Below are positions 22,501 to 37,500 of a stretch of 64,000 nt of DNA, piece after piece. The first letter of the stretch is position 1; every line of letters begins with the position of its first letter. Made by a program: the position numbers and the translations under genes. This stretch comes from Casuarius casuarius (Eukaryota > Chordata > Aves > Casuariiformes > Casuariidae), in assembly GCA_003342895.1 (NCBI GenBank), contig PTFA01000020.1, forward strand, positions 4,868,605-4,932,604, given 5' to 3'. The notes beneath the pieces were generated by a model. That model was not told the origin of the DNA, did not search any database, and saw only the letters and a program-made list of their open reading frames with translations.

Positions 22501-25500
22501 TGGGGGAGAAATCCGCCATTTTTGAAGGATAAGTTTGTCTTGTCCCATCATCTGAACAGATGGAAGACTATCCGTCTCCCCCTTGGCTTTGTAGTACTGA
22601 GTCTGTAAGCCTGAGATTAACTGGTATCTCACACAAGCACTAGGCAAACCTAGATCTGAATCCAAGTGACTTGGACTAACTGTACTCAGCTTACTGCCCT
22701 TGGGGAATCATCTCCTTAAAACTCACAAGAGATGAATCAACTGGATCTGGTAGTACCTTTTTACTGTCTCCTCCATATTCAGTACTGTTTGACTAACAAG
22801 TAGCTATTTTCTCTCAGGGTCTTGTGTGCCCATCTTCATATGCCTAATTTCCAGTACTTTCTTCTGTGCATCTCAGTGTGCCCTGAGCAGGGCATGAACT
22901 CCTTCCTGGCTGGAAATGGTCTATAACGATTTAATATGAGCTTACCAATTCCTGAATACCAGAAGTTCCATTCTTAAACCTGGATGTTCTCTTAAGAGGA
23001 CTTCAATAAAATTCTTTTTTTTTTTTCTTCAGTCAAATTAGTGTGTCACTTAAGTCTACATCCAGCATACCCAACTGGGAGCAATCAGGGACATGTTCAA
23101 AGCATATCCAGGAGAATGTCCTCTCACAGTTTTTAAGGATCTTCATCAAAGGATTTAAATGTGCTCATGAATTAAAGAACCCAAACAGTTGTAACATACT
23201 TAAACCACAGATTCAGCAGAGAGAGCAACAGGTTCTTTATGACACACTTAAGACAGAGAGGATGCAGTTCCAGGATAGGATTTTCTTCTGGGGCAAAACT
23301 GTTTTGAGATGTTTTCATCCTTTTGCCACCCACTCTCTAAACTGCCTTGTTCACTTAGTTAAGTACAACAGTTTGGAGGGCTCCCTGGAAAACACATCTG
23401 TGAAATTATCTGTATTTTAAAACAAACAAAAAGCCTCTCCTTACAAACAGATGTACCAGCCCAGTGGGGAGCACAAGAAGTAAGCCTAGGGACAGAAAGA
23501 AGCAGCTGGGGAAAGCAGGAATGCTTTAAGATAGCTTTACTGTTAAATAAAATGTATTGCAGTAACAAACCCTGAAGAAGACTGCATTTGCTATGCATGG
23601 GGGAAGGCACTGACCCCAGCTAAACTGGCAAGTGACCCCTATAAAAGGCCTGTTTATGACGGGAGCAACAGAGGCCTGCATGCTGCTTTCAGACTTTTCA
23701 ACTCTGTCTGCTTAAAGCAGAAGCTCTTTTATTTTACTGCTGCATAAATAGCTAAAATAATTCTCACTACTTAATTTTTAATTTGGACAGCTAGTTGTAA
23801 ACAGCTCTGCTCCAAATTTCTGCTCTCACCAAGAAGGCAGCTATTTTAATATGATTTACTTACCAGGCAAAACATGCATTTTATACAGTAGCTTCAGTTT
23901 CTCTGTGAGATCTCCGTGGCATGCTGCACCTAAATAGCGTTATATTCAATTTGTTAATACTTAGTATTCAATACCATTCTATTTATTATCACTACAATAT
24001 TGCATTTTTAAAACCTGCTACTTTCACTTGGACAAGCATTGTTCTCCCTTTACAGACAGATCATTAACCAATCACTTGACTTCTAAGATCATGCAGTCTG
24101 CAGTAGAAATAGAAAAAAAAAACAGACACCCTTTACTCCCAATTTTTTACTTCAGCCTTAGACCTTCACTAAATATCTATTTTGTAACTCTCAAAAATAA
24201 TATATGATCATGATGTTATCATTCAGAAAGGCCTCTAGCTAAAAGTTAAGACAACCTTTTGTGCGGACTTCAAGCTTTCTGATCTGAGGATCCAATAATA
24301 GCATCACATGATTTAGAATAATAAGACATTTACCACAACCAGCACCACCACCCAAAAAAAAAGATTCAAGCAAACATACTATTAATCCTGTCTTAGTTAA
24401 GGGCTACACTGATATTTATGTAATGCTCTCTAGTACAATGTACACCTCGGCTAGCATTTTTTTTCTGAAAAATTTTTGAATTAAAATTTTTGAATGAATT
24501 TTTATATAAAATCCACGCAGTCAACTGTAGCCCCTCCTTTCAATTAGTTAAATTGATATTAATTACTTTAAAAATACTGAAATAACCTATACTCAGACAT
24601 CTTCATAAATCATTCGTATTACAATAAATAATTCTTAAATAGATGAATTAACCTTCATTAAATAGGTTAAGCAGAGATTTATTTTACTTTACAGATTACC
24701 ACATCAACCTACCTCTGCTATGCAAACTACAACAAGTGTGATTCAGCAAATACTAACAATTACAGTATATAGTGAAGTTGAAAACTACAATAAACACAGC
24801 TATTCAGCTAAAGAATTGGGTGCATCTACTTTGCATGCAACTTGGTCCTTTTTAAGTGCCAAATCTCCTTGCATCTGTATCTGGTGCAGAAAAAGGTTTC
24901 TCCTCTGGTGAAACTACTGTCTGAGGTTACACAGCAAGGTACTGGCGTACCCCGCGGGTAACACACGGGATGGGCTGCAATTCTGCACCCCCCAGCAATG
25001 GCTAGGGAGGCATGCACCAAAATAAGATTCAGGGCCCAGGAGCAGGACTCTGGTGACATCTCTCTGCTCCCCTCCTTACCCTAGATGCCAAAAGAACAAA
25101 TGCTAAGCTCTTCCTCCTCTCTGTAGGCAACCACAAAACTTTATTTTGATGGAAGCCCTGACTTCTTTTGTGTGATTTTCTAACTAAAGCTCCACCTCAG
25201 CATTCAAAAATGTACATGAATGAAGACAACACAATGCAGGATAAGTCTCTTAAAGCCATCATCCAGACTCCCTCAGAGACCACCCTCTAGGTATCTCCCA
25301 GGAAAGGGAAGAAAGTTTTACGAAAAGAACAGCAGCTTACTGGCAATCTGCAGGAACTGCTGGACAGCTGACTGCAGGGGTTTACCCAAGGACTGGGGAC
25401 TAGCACAGCACTGAATTTAAAAGAAATTTAGGCCACANTGATAGAGACAAGGTACAGGAATGTATTTCCAGTAGATGGGTCCCCACAATGGAGAGCTAGA

Positions 25501-28500
25501 GGAGACTTTCGGATGGGAGGACGTCTCAGCACAGGCCCCCGACATTGCACTGCCTACTGAGGGTACAGGAGTCATTTCATGGGAAAGCCCAGAGAACTCC
25601 ATGGCCTCCTGCACTGCCCCAGCACCCCACGAACCACAGAGCTGAGGGCCCTCCCCAGGGCCTGCAAACAGCACTGCAAAGATGGCAAGACCATTCTCAG
25701 CCCCAGTGAGAAACAATCCCTCCTCCCCAGGCTGCCACGGTGGAGTCACAGGATGGACAGATTGTCAACCTTCAGCAAGTCTTGCCTTTTTGCAGTACAG
25801 CTCTCAGATGATGCATTGCCAGCTTTTATTCAGAAGCTGTCACCACTCCTTTTCATGGGGTGACTAGGAAGAAACCCTGAGCCCCCTTTTTGACTATTCT
25901 TCCTGCACAACATTCAGTGGTGTTCGGTCTTTTCTGATCATGTCATACATAACAGTTTTCCTGACTTCTTCGTGGGCATTACAAAGTAATTAATAGGTTA
26001 GAACTTTTTTTCTGTTAACACAAAAATCAGTAGCAGTATAGAAGTATTAGTCTCAGTTGCCGTTCCTTTGAACACAGGTGGAGGCATGAGAGGTGGTTGT
26101 AGACCAGTTACCTCCCTGAAGGGAGTGGAGGAGGAGTGGTGCAGTTAACACTCTGCTTTCTGAAATGTCCTCCTCCCTCGTGTGCTCAGAGAAAAGTTGT
26201 TTTCAGGGCGAGGGCAGGGGGGAAGCATTCAGGTACTCCCTGAGAGACATTGCATCCATAGTGCTGACTTTTGCACACAAGGCTGCTGTGAGCGTTACAG
26301 ACAGTGGCAGGCACCAGAGTGGTGGGAGAACTGCCTGCTCCAAGGGAGCATCACACAGGAACGAACATATGATGGGAGTTGGTGAGGGATGCCTTGACTC
26401 CACAAAGAAGTCCTACTAAAGGATCCTGAGTCAACAACTGACGTGCTATAATCCAGTGTGGCGTGGGGTGCAGGTGAGCTTCTCTATGTGTGAATACGCC
26501 AAGCAGCTCACAACCAGGGCTGGAAACCCTTTCTGAGCTGCACAACTCTTAGAGCTAACTAATCAAGACCACTCCTCTATTTGGACTGGTAGCAGCATAG
26601 CACATATAGCAAAAAAACCACGTCATGTCATCCCATCTCTGCTCATCTGAGGCCCTAGAGGCACTTGAAGCAGGAAGTTCTTGAGCCATTTGCCGTAAGA
26701 ACTATGAAAAGGAAGAAGGGATTCCCAGTTGCAATTACAGCTCTCACGCCCCAGGGCTTTCACACTGACATGGAAGAAGGGGCCAAGCAGCCATGCTGGC
26801 ACATACAGCAGCCCTTTTGCCTCTTCTTCATGGAGCTCCAGAAGAGAGATGCTTCCAGGGAGCATGTCCTTGCAGCTACGTGGAGTGAGGCCATTGAAGG
26901 AAAGACATGAAAGGAAAATGCTTCAGTAGAAGCCATGGTTCCTGCAGCAATCAATAAACATTCTCCTAGATGGGCCATGCAATCAGTTTTACTGTCACAG
27001 AGCTACTCTGGAGCCACAAGAGAACAGATGTTACTGCTGCTCTAAAGAGGTTTTGATGCAAGGCTGCATTCAGAGCCCTAATGCTTAAATGTTGTTACAC
27101 AAAGCCACTGAAAGACAAGTTGGAAAACCTTTTCCCTCTCAAAGGGGATCAAAATTTAAAAATGGGGAAAATGACAGGCTGTCATGAAACAAACCATGAT
27201 GGACTGCAAGATGTTGGTCACTTACAGGAAATAACTCCTGTCATGCTCAAAAAAAAAAAGGATGGTGAGGACACTATGAGCAGTTCTCCACCTTCAGCAA
27301 AACCCTGTTCTCCCAGCACAGTGGCAGGCACACACAACTTCTGCTGAGAAGCTTCCCCAAGCAAGCCCCTTTAGCTTTCCGATGCAAGAGGCAATGAAAG
27401 CCCAGATTTTCAGGAATCTGTCTTTCTGCCTTACAGGGAAAATTCCTATGCAAGTCCTCCTCCTCCCTGCTGACATTATTGCTCTTGCCATATGGCTGCT
27501 GCCTCTTCCTCCGTGCCCAGCTTCTCTGCTCTCCTCTCCCGCCCTTCCCTGCAGATCTGCTCTGGCATACTTTGGCAGCTCTGTTCTCTTTTAAAGGATG
27601 ATGTTTCCAGCACCTGCCTGCTTCTGCCTCTTTCTACCAGCATCCCAGCTCCTCCTTTACATTTTTTTTCCTCTTCTAAAACTTAATGTACATCTTCCTC
27701 TCCTCAGCTCATGTCCTGTCCTTTCTCCAGTTTTCTTATCACACAGAATGCAAACTCCTTGCTTCTCTCTTGCTGCTAATGCTGCTTCTTTGTGCCTGCT
27801 CCTCCCTGCAGGCTGCTTTTGACTGTGAGCAATCCCATTCCATCCTCAAAAATCTGCTCCTGCCCCAGGTCTGTTACAGCATTTCCTTCCCACAAGTCGC
27901 GGACCCTCCTCTTACCCTCCCCTTTCTCTCTTGCTGACACTTGGCTGCTTTGCTCTACCTACTCACTCCTCCCCTGAATCCTTCTCCTTGCACTGAACGG
28001 AGCCACCCCCACCCAACTCCCTCCTTGCTGATGCTGCTCCTCTGTGCTACACATAGCACAATCCACTTCCCCCCCTTCTCCCAACAGCTTATTGCAGCTC
28101 TGCCTCATGCTTGCTTGGTGAACTGTCAACCACACTCCTCTTCTGCCACCACTCTCACTCTTTCCTCTCACTGACTTCTGTCTGGGTGCAGACTACTAGC
28201 CCTGCACCCTCCCATTTGATGAAGGGCCAGCTCCTGCCTCATTTTTGCTTCTTCAGCTTAATCCTGGNGCTTGCAAACTCCCTTTGTTGCAATATTGACT
28301 TCAGTCTCTTGAAATGGGTCTGCTTCAAGACTTGCATGGGCCACATTCGCCATTAATGACATTCAGCCTCCCCATCTGCACCTCCATTTCCCCCTTTCTC
28401 CGGGGACTTCCATCCTGCAGTTTCACTTAGTTTCCAGGCCTGGCATCAGCACATAGTTATTGATTTTAGAAGTAATATATACGCTACCTCCCTAGACACC

Positions 28501-31500
28501 TTTGCCTCACATTTTATAGGGACACATGTATGTGGGGTGTCAGCAGACTTCTGAAGGGATCGAATGCACTTTTATTCAGGGGCAAATAAAACTAACAGAC
28601 ACACTCTGTTTCCCCCCTCCCATCCCCATTCTTTTATACACATACATGTAAGTTTTTCAGTGGCAGCTTCTCCATGAACAACTAAGGGATCAAATGCTGC
28701 CTCTCTCCCCTTTCCAGAACCAGTAGCACTGGCAAAAGTTATAAGCTCCCAACTTATAGGGAAAGTTTAAGGAGCAGACAACAAAATGCATTGTCACTGA
28801 GAGACAAACACTACAGAAAAACATACAAAAGGCTTTCCCAAAAGAAACACCTTGGTTAGAAGTAATCACATCATTTACCACAAAAATTGCTGGTAATCTT
28901 TGTGTTGCAAGTCAGGAGTCAGGGATATCAAGTCCAGTGCACCAGGCAAAGAGATGAGAGTAATAGAAAAATATTTTTGGGAAATCATTTCACCTTTAAC
29001 TGTAAAATGCAGCCAGAGATAAAGTTCTAGAAAGGTAAAAATCATCTCTGAGAATTAATCTTGCATCTATCACCACTTCCTGTGGTTAACCTTCAGTTGG
29101 TATCTTGAGTACCTAGCCCTTTTTAGGAACCACGCCCGCTACAAAAGCTTGCACTAAGCTAGGAAGGCAGCTGCTGCAAAAACTTGTTTGTTGTAGTCCA
29201 GATAGAGACTGTAAAGGGCACCTGCTAACCCACAAAGCATTTGGCGTGTTGGCATTGAGCATGTCCCACAAACATCCTCTTCCTGGATTAAGCCTTCCAG
29301 ATGCACACACTCTTCACTGTGGCATGCAGAAAGAATATGACTGAAATGGTGATATAGGATGTGACTGTCTGGGGAAAAGCTGCTGAATTCAGTGGAAAAG
29401 CAGGTAGGTCTTACAAGCCACAGTACAGATGGCAACACCCTGCCATTTTTAACTTTTTGATTGGTAACTGCCCTCAACACTATCCACAGAGCTTGGAAAA
29501 CCATGGAAAGAGAACCTATTCACTATTTTCTTTAGATCCTCTCAACAGGGAGTCCCCAGTCTCAGATACCTCCACAATAGATAGGAAGGTTGTTTCAGAC
29601 TTGCTAATGGCAAATTGATTAGCTGCTGACTCATATAAACTAGATGTTGCCAGAAACCAGAGAGAGACACTCTCTTTGTAATGGGAACAGACTCCCAGAA
29701 TTTTCTTTACTATGGCAGTCACAGCTCTAGCTTTGAAAGCTGCTCTTCTCATGCAGAAGTCTTGCACCCACAGCTCATGGTGTGATCTCACTAGTCCATG
29801 CTCTTCAGTCATGCTTTGCATCTGCTGACCACAGCTAGATTTCCACAAAAAAAATGGAACCCGGTCCTCAGACCACTGGCAGAAAGAAATGATGTAATGA
29901 AGTAACAGTAGCTGACAAGACACTTTGAGATGGTTTGCCAGGCCGCAGTACATGAAAGACCAGTCACCATCTTGTCCCCTCTGAATCTGTTCAGCAGGCA
30001 CGGACATGTGTTCGTTGATGTAACACTGAGAGTTGCTGTTGAAGCGGAAAAAAACACGACTGCATCCCAGTACAGATTAAGACTTCTTGGTAGGCTCATG
30101 CTACACGGCCATCTTAGCGTGGGTGAAAGCGGCAGGGCTTTCTTTGGTCACATGAGAAATGGATGGGCATAAAGAGTGAACAAAGTGACAGCAACCTGCT
30201 TCTTAGGGAGGCCTACAGCTGAGCTCTCAGCTAGGTCTCTTTGGAAACTCCGCTTCACACCACGTGTGGTGGAAACATGAGGTCCTGACACTCCCACTGG
30301 TACACAGTACCACGGTGACGCACACCATGAGGTTGTTACGTTCTCAGACCTTAGCGCACTACACTGTGATCCTTTTCCCAATGCAATACACCACTGGCTA
30401 ATGTAAATGCAGCTACCAAGACCAGCCTAAACTCCTTTGGGAATCACTGTCACAGGCATGAAAAATTAATTGAATCTTCACATGAACAGCTCTTAAAACA
30501 AAGTTGGCTCTGGCTTATACAAGCTGGCATACATCCAACTCATTATCTGATAGTTAATGTAAGATCTGTGTTTCTGACAGACTGGATCACCTTTAGAAAC
30601 AAACTGTTTTGGTTAGATTATGAGTGTTGTGAATTCTCCTTACTTAGCCCAGAGACAAATTCACGGAAGTTGATGAGCAAGTCTCCATTTTCATCAAGAA
30701 GCCTGAATAAGCGTGCAGCTAACACATCTGAATGAGTTCCACATGCCCAAGGAAAGAGGAGAGCAAACATCCCCTTGAACTGCTCAAAATCAATACGGTA
30801 CTGTTCCAGATAGGGCAGGCTGGGATCGTGCCGGTCAATGGCATTGCTGTTCCCTCCCCAGTAGCAGCTAGTCAGATGTTCTGCCTGAACAGAAGGAAAA
30901 CGCTGTGAGATTGTTATCAACTCTGTAAACAACTCATCATTATCAATGATAAAAAACAACAACAAAAAACCCAGACACACACACACAGAAAACAACACAA
31001 GGCTAACAGATGTACTTCCATCTACCTAGCCTTAGCACTTCTGCTAAGTAAAGGCTTGCTGTGGTCACTCGCTCCCTTCTACCTTACCATATACAGTCAA
31101 GTCAGGAAGGAGGCTCTCATGAAATATTTAATTTCAGATAAGAAAATAGCTGTTTATTTGAAATGTTTTTTTATTAGACTAGTCTGAAGAATATTTTATA
31201 AAGTTCTATTTTCTCCATCTTACTGAAGTCAGGAAAAGCTCTAGAGCTTATTTCAGTGGAAAAGCTCTAGAGCTTATTTCAGTGGAATCTACTTCAAATC
31301 CATTCAGGTCTTAGCACTAACTGCACAGTGATTTGTCATCCACAGAGTGGTCTGTCTCACTTTGCCTCACTGATTCCAGGGATGGAGAACCCATGGAAGA
31401 TTAAAAGAAGGCACTGTAGGATTTGGACAATTGTAAGGCTTGGTATTAGAGATGGGAAATTCAAGGGAAAGAAACTCTTACTGGAATATCCTAGAATCTC

Positions 31501-34500
31501 AGTTTTGACAGATCAGGAGAAGTCAGTCTCCTGGTTCAGGGCACTGTGCATGAGGGTGGCATTTTAACTCCTGACCTTGAAACTTGTCGATCTAATGTTA
31601 TTTTTGTACAACCAACTTACCAAGATGCATCACTTTGTGATACTAAATTTCCATACAATACAGTATAGAGTAAAGCATGAACAATGGCAAAAAACAGCTA
31701 GCACGCCATAAAAGTATTAGCTGTCTGAGATAGCAGAATGAAAGTATTTCTGCTCTAAATTCCAAAACCATGCCCTTAAGTCATGTAGAGAGACATACAC
31801 AGGTTCCTAAAGACCTACCAAAAGCCTGTCAATATTCACTTTTTCATAATAATACTTTTTGTCATAATATTCAATTTTTTCATGGACAAAACATTTAATA
31901 AGTTATTTCCTGAGGTTTAAAAAAATGGCCTTCAATAATATAGCAGCTAATTTAAGTTTGTATTAAGATATCTGATAGTAAGTAATTCACAGACTTAACC
32001 TGGTCTTTAGAAAACATGTAGTCTCTGTCATTTAAGTGTTTACTTTTCCTGCAAGCACATGATCTTATCTTCAGTTCAGCGTTACCTTGAAAAGAGCATA
32101 TAGTTCCTCCAATTCATCGATAGTAAAAGAAGTCTCTGTCACAATAGTTCGCACCTTTTGAAACATAACATTAACAATTGTTGATTTAAAGTCTGTCTCA
32201 TTGAAAAGCTAATTTAATTTCAGAAATTGACTCACCTTAATCTTCACAAAGAACATTATTTCAATACCTACCACATTGCGCTTTGTAGTATCTTCAAGGG
32301 TTTGGATCACTTTCAGCCTTTGTTTGAATCTCATTTGTTCAATCAAATCTGCTCGGATACTTCCAAATTTCTTAAAGAGAAAAAGGAGTACAATATAGTC
32401 TGTCTATTAATATTAAGAATACTAGTTTGCATTTTATGTATTAAGAAATTAATTCTGTAAGTGTTCATAGATAGCACATCTCAAAAACTGCTCTCAAGGC
32501 ATTTTTCTAAGGCATGACTTAGTTACAAAGACTTAAGGAGTTTGTCAGTAGCTTACCCCCCCTCAAATAATATATTTTCATTTCACTTGAAAGCATTTCA
32601 TTGAGTTATCAATTCTCCCATTTCAGGCCATAATCTCAGTAGTTAGAAATTTCTCCCTCGGCAAATCTCTATGAGCAGATTGTTTCATAACTCTTTCTGC
32701 AGGGTTTATCTCAGCTTCTCCTGGAACATCTCTTACTTGCCACAGAGAGAGAAGATATTTAGACTAACTGGGTTTCTAAAGGCTCAGACAGCGTAACAGT
32801 CTTTACATTCCTGAGCATGTGAAACCAAGCACTAGGAACACAATTTACATTAGGAGCAAGATTCTCAAAACTGCTTAAGTCCTATTCTCAAAAGTTCTTT
32901 TCACAACACACATAACACTTCCAGGGAGCTCCTTAGTATGCTACGGAAGCACCCTAGGGAAAAACCTATTCAGAATAATAGCCCTGGTCCCACATGTACG
33001 GGAATGTCTAGTCCATTAGATTTCTTTTTATGAAATACAAGTAGAAGCTCTTATCCTCAAAAAAACATCCATAGTACATACTTAAAAATGCACAGAAGGC
33101 CAGCACGTGCAGTTATGCCAGACATCATGTATGCTGCATGCAAAACTAAGAGGAGCTGGCAAGAGGTGTTTTCCTACAGGACTGATCCCCTATATTGCCA
33201 GTGCAAGCACATCAACATAAGCAGGTCACAACTTGCTAGCACATTCTTGTGTGGTCAAACTATATAAAAGCTGTGATGCTACTCGCACCTTTACCATGTA
33301 CTTCAAAAGTAACAAGCTGATTTCCTGTACTTGGAATGTTTTTTCAAATGAAAAATTGAAAATCTTTTGAAAAAATGGAATCTAGATAAACATTCATGAA
33401 TTTCAGACCTCACAGAAATGAAACACTTAGTTCAAGAGCAGGTACCTGCAAAGTATGTTAAAAGTGAAACATTCAATACTGTCCATGTAACACTGGAGCC
33501 CCAATCCCATTTTCAAAAAAGAGGTCTTTTGAGTCTCTGAGACCACATCTGTCCCAGTAATCAGGGCCCATTCTATGGTCTGGAGGCCAAATGACAGCAT
33601 CTGGTCACATCCATATAATTAAACCCTTTGTGGCATACAGGGCAGAAAGGCAACTGCCTACTGGGAATGGTTCCTTGTCCATGCTAACTTCCAAATCATA
33701 CAATGAATTGTTTGTAAAGTGCCATTTTTCCTGGGTCAAAATCTATGAGACCTTTCAAAAGTCTGACCCCTTGGAGTATCAGTAGTTTACTTAAAATGAC
33801 CGAGACTCAGACACTGGTACAGATGTAGCTCAAGTGTTTAAGGCCTGTGTTTTCCAAAGTAGCCAGCTCCAAAATCAAGGGAGTTAATGACATAGTAACT
33901 TTGAACATCTGAGCTTACACTCCACTGAAAGTTAGCGAGCTATGCACAGGCTTTTAACTCTGCAATGATTTTGCATTATTCCAGTCACTCCTAGTGTACT
34001 TAGTATANTATCAGGCTCTGTGGCTTATGACTTGTAGAACTGAATGAAAAGATAAGAGACTTCTTACTGAAAAGTATTTCAGTAAACACGGAAGTTAATG
34101 GCAGGGTAGAATGTATTTGTTATTTACATCCTCTTATTTCAAGAGGAGAATGTTCCTCTTTCAAAAGTAGAAAGTCACTTCAATATTATCACAGAGAGGG
34201 GTGCTATTTGCTTAATTGCCAAAACACTCCCCTGAAGCACTTGAGCTTGCACTAGAGACTTCCCTCTAAGCATCTTACACGCTTAGCTCAGATGGATCTG
34301 AGCACGATGGAAAGTAGCTCTTCCACAGAGCTGGCCAAATACTGTGCTTCTGCCAGTGCTACTCCCCCACTGAGTTCTCAGATTCCCACGGGACAGTCTG
34401 CAAGAGACAATTTTTTTCCCCCTTCAGGGTGTATGTGTGTGTTGGGGTCATGGTGGTGGTGGACTACTTTATTTCTGACTCCAAGAAAAAGCATTTTTTT

Positions 34501-37500
34501 CAGCTATAAGTCTTTCTATTTGTTCCTATAAATGCTAAATGACTAGAAATGAAGGATAGAGTAGCTTTAACCACTAAAATACTAAAAATAGCAGAGATAT
34601 GCTCACTCACTGAAAGCTAGAGATTTCCTGGTATTTTCAGCAAATCTACCATAGTGAATTCCCAGTCCTGACTAGACCCAATGAACTGGAGGGTCAGGAA
34701 TATGTCACTGAATAACAGCTGCCTTGATTTTTTTTTTCCTACTGAATTGTTGTTTTTCAATAACCAAACCAACAAAAAACAACTCCCCCCAAACTAATTC
34801 TCTCTTTGTAACCAACTCTCTCTTTCCTCGCTATTCTTCACTCCTCATGTTATTTGTTTTGCCTAAAATATAACCACAGGAAAACAAAAAAAGGCTACAA
34901 GTGATGCAGCTCTAAATTTATCACTGGTGTAGACTCCTGCTCTCCCACTATTATCCTGGACTACAGCTGGTTATTTATCTATACGGAGCTACAAAGTTGC
35001 ATGCTGTATGAGTCCCAAGAAGGCAGACTAGCTCTGCACAGAGTCAGGTTATTCTCCTAAAAGCAGTTAAGCCCATGTAAGCTGTCTTCATGATGAAAAA
35101 GTCAGAAAAATGCAAAGAAAACAGAATTTTACACTTTTCATCCTTCTCCCCATTCTAACATGGCTAAGGAACAAAACTACACATCTAACTTGATGCAGTT
35201 TGTCCTCCAGCATGAAAACTACCTACTTTCTTGTTACATAGATACCATGTCATTAAAGCATGGATGGTTTTAGGGCATAGAAGTAAATCTAGAAAAACTG
35301 TCATATTCCTTAGTATCAATATACATCTTGACCTAAAATACTAATTTAGTCTGCATGTCAGTGGAAGGAAATAAATAAAGGAGAATTACTCTTTAAAGTT
35401 ATTCTTCTTTTTATTTCTTAAATTAGCATTTCAGTGTTATCACTATGGATATTTTATTAATGTTTCATTTCTAAAAAGTAAGGAAAATGAAGCTGCTTTG
35501 CAAATTTTTAGTTTTATTGTAGCCTTTGTTCTGTACTTTACAGATATTATTAACAGTACTTTTCTCTTAAAAATTTTCAACTTTTGATGATAATACAGAT
35601 GTTAGTGGCCCACGGTCATAACCAGCACTGCCTGAGGTAACTTAAAAGGAACCATCATTTGTATCATTTTTTCTTTTCCTGTGGTTATATTTTAGGCAAA
35701 ACAAATAACATGAGTAACTTAAAAGTTCCACTGATTTGGCAACATCTCTGAAATCCTATTTATTTCACCAACATTCCAATTCTGAAAAGCATGAAAAAAG
35801 CTTAAACCAGATTTAACATTTTTGAACTCAGTTTGAAGTTCAGTCTTTCACTTGTAAGCCACTTTCTGGTTGTAGGCTGCTCTCCTTTGATGCTGCATGT
35901 TTCTATACAAAATAAATCCACTGGAATCAAAAGTTTTGGTAAAAACAAACAAAAACCCCACACATCTCTGCCTTCTGAGATGATTCTGCAATTCTTACTT
36001 GTTCTTCTAATTCCAAACAAAACTGAATTAGAGTACCAAATTCTTCTGCAAAGCAAAACTGGCACAGGTTGGCTAGTTTTTGTTAAGAAATCCCATCCTA
36101 CCTCATAGGAAGACCTGATTAGTCTGAAGATATCCACCTCAGGATATGGCTCCACATCATCGCTGAGCAGTGAGTGAAGGTGAGGAATGGGTGGAAGAGT
36201 GCTGTCCTTGTTAGTTACGCTGTCCAAGTATCTGCCGAGAAAAAGGAAAAGAAATGAGACCCAAGATTCATTTCTATCCTCTCCCTTCTAAGGGCTAACA
36301 GAATAAGGGTTACATATAGATTAATTTAATGTAAGAATGAACAAGCCACTCTATTAATGAATTACATGATTTTTGACATTAGTAATTTGTCAAATCCTAA
36401 TTCTGATTCCAGGGCTAAGGTAGTTCTGTCAATAAACTATCAAGATATACCTCAAATCTACCTGGTCACAGTTCATGAGTGGCTCACTGAACAGGCAGTT
36501 GTTCTTTCAGGTTACATGGGTATGTTATATGAGGTACGACACCTAGGGCACTATGGGAACAAGGGTCAGTGTGCTTCACTCTGTGTAGCCCCCTATCCCA
36601 CCCACTGCCCAACCTCACTGCAAGGGGCTTTAAGGGTTTGTCTCTCCTGCCAGGGTAGCTGCAGTAGATCATCGGTCTTCTACCCTGCAGCTGCAGAACA
36701 CTTAAATCCTCAGCAAGCATTGGGGATTACTTCAGAGGAAAGACAATCACAGCTCCCTTTAATCCCAAAGTGTGTGTGTGGGGGGGGGATTGGGGAGAGG
36801 GGACAAAACTTCAGTAAGGCTATATTCATGAAACTTATTAGGAAAAAAAATCCAGTTTTCAGCAGCACCTTGAGAACTAAACACTACTACCAAATGTCAG
36901 GAAATCAGAGGTTGCACACTGCAGTATTAGCTTGTATTAAATGACTCAACTCAGTCTATCTGCCCCATTTCTATCCCGTTTCACCATCAGAAGTCCATTC
37001 ATTGAAGAGTCTATCTAATTCTACGGAGTTCTGCTTAGTCCATTCCCAAAAGAATTTCCATTGCAATCAAGTCTTTTTCTTAGCAGCATTTTCTTAGCAG
37101 GTAAGAAGTACAGGATAAAGTAACAAAAATTATGTAGTCAATCAAAACAAGTCCCTATAACCAAGTCTGAGAAGTTTATTTGAAAATCTTGAAAGAAGAA
37201 TCTATACTTTATTAGTCACTTATTATTTTAAGATAATTATAAAGAGCACCTTTTATGGGTTAAAAAAAAGGACTATAAGCATCTAGAAGATTTACATCTA
37301 GTGTAGTGGTTTAAATTAAATGTTTCAGGGTAGCAGAACATAAGTCAGGAAAGGAAGCAAAATAATAATAAAAAACAAATATTTTATCTTCTATAATATA
37401 TACCTTCCCAAGACTGTCATGGCTTCTCCATCGTCCTTGCAGTTAAGCAGCTTGTCTACATTAGCATCCAGGACAGCGAGTGCTAATTGAAATATCACCT

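Noticed and set aside
26165..26910. Overlapping frames on both strands in the GC-richer part of intron 16
   Set aside because: Several frames are open at once on opposite strands, as expected from composition. None resembles a known protein.
27081..28356. Many open frames in the pyrimidine-rich tract
   Set aside because: C/T-rich sequence lacks stop codons by composition. The products are Leu/Ser/Pro-rich with no domain.
36357..36944. 195-codon open frame on the + strand in TBC1D9 intron 12
   Set aside because: No recognisable domain, no homolog I can name, low-complexity parts, and no splice or promoter context. Most likely a chance open frame.
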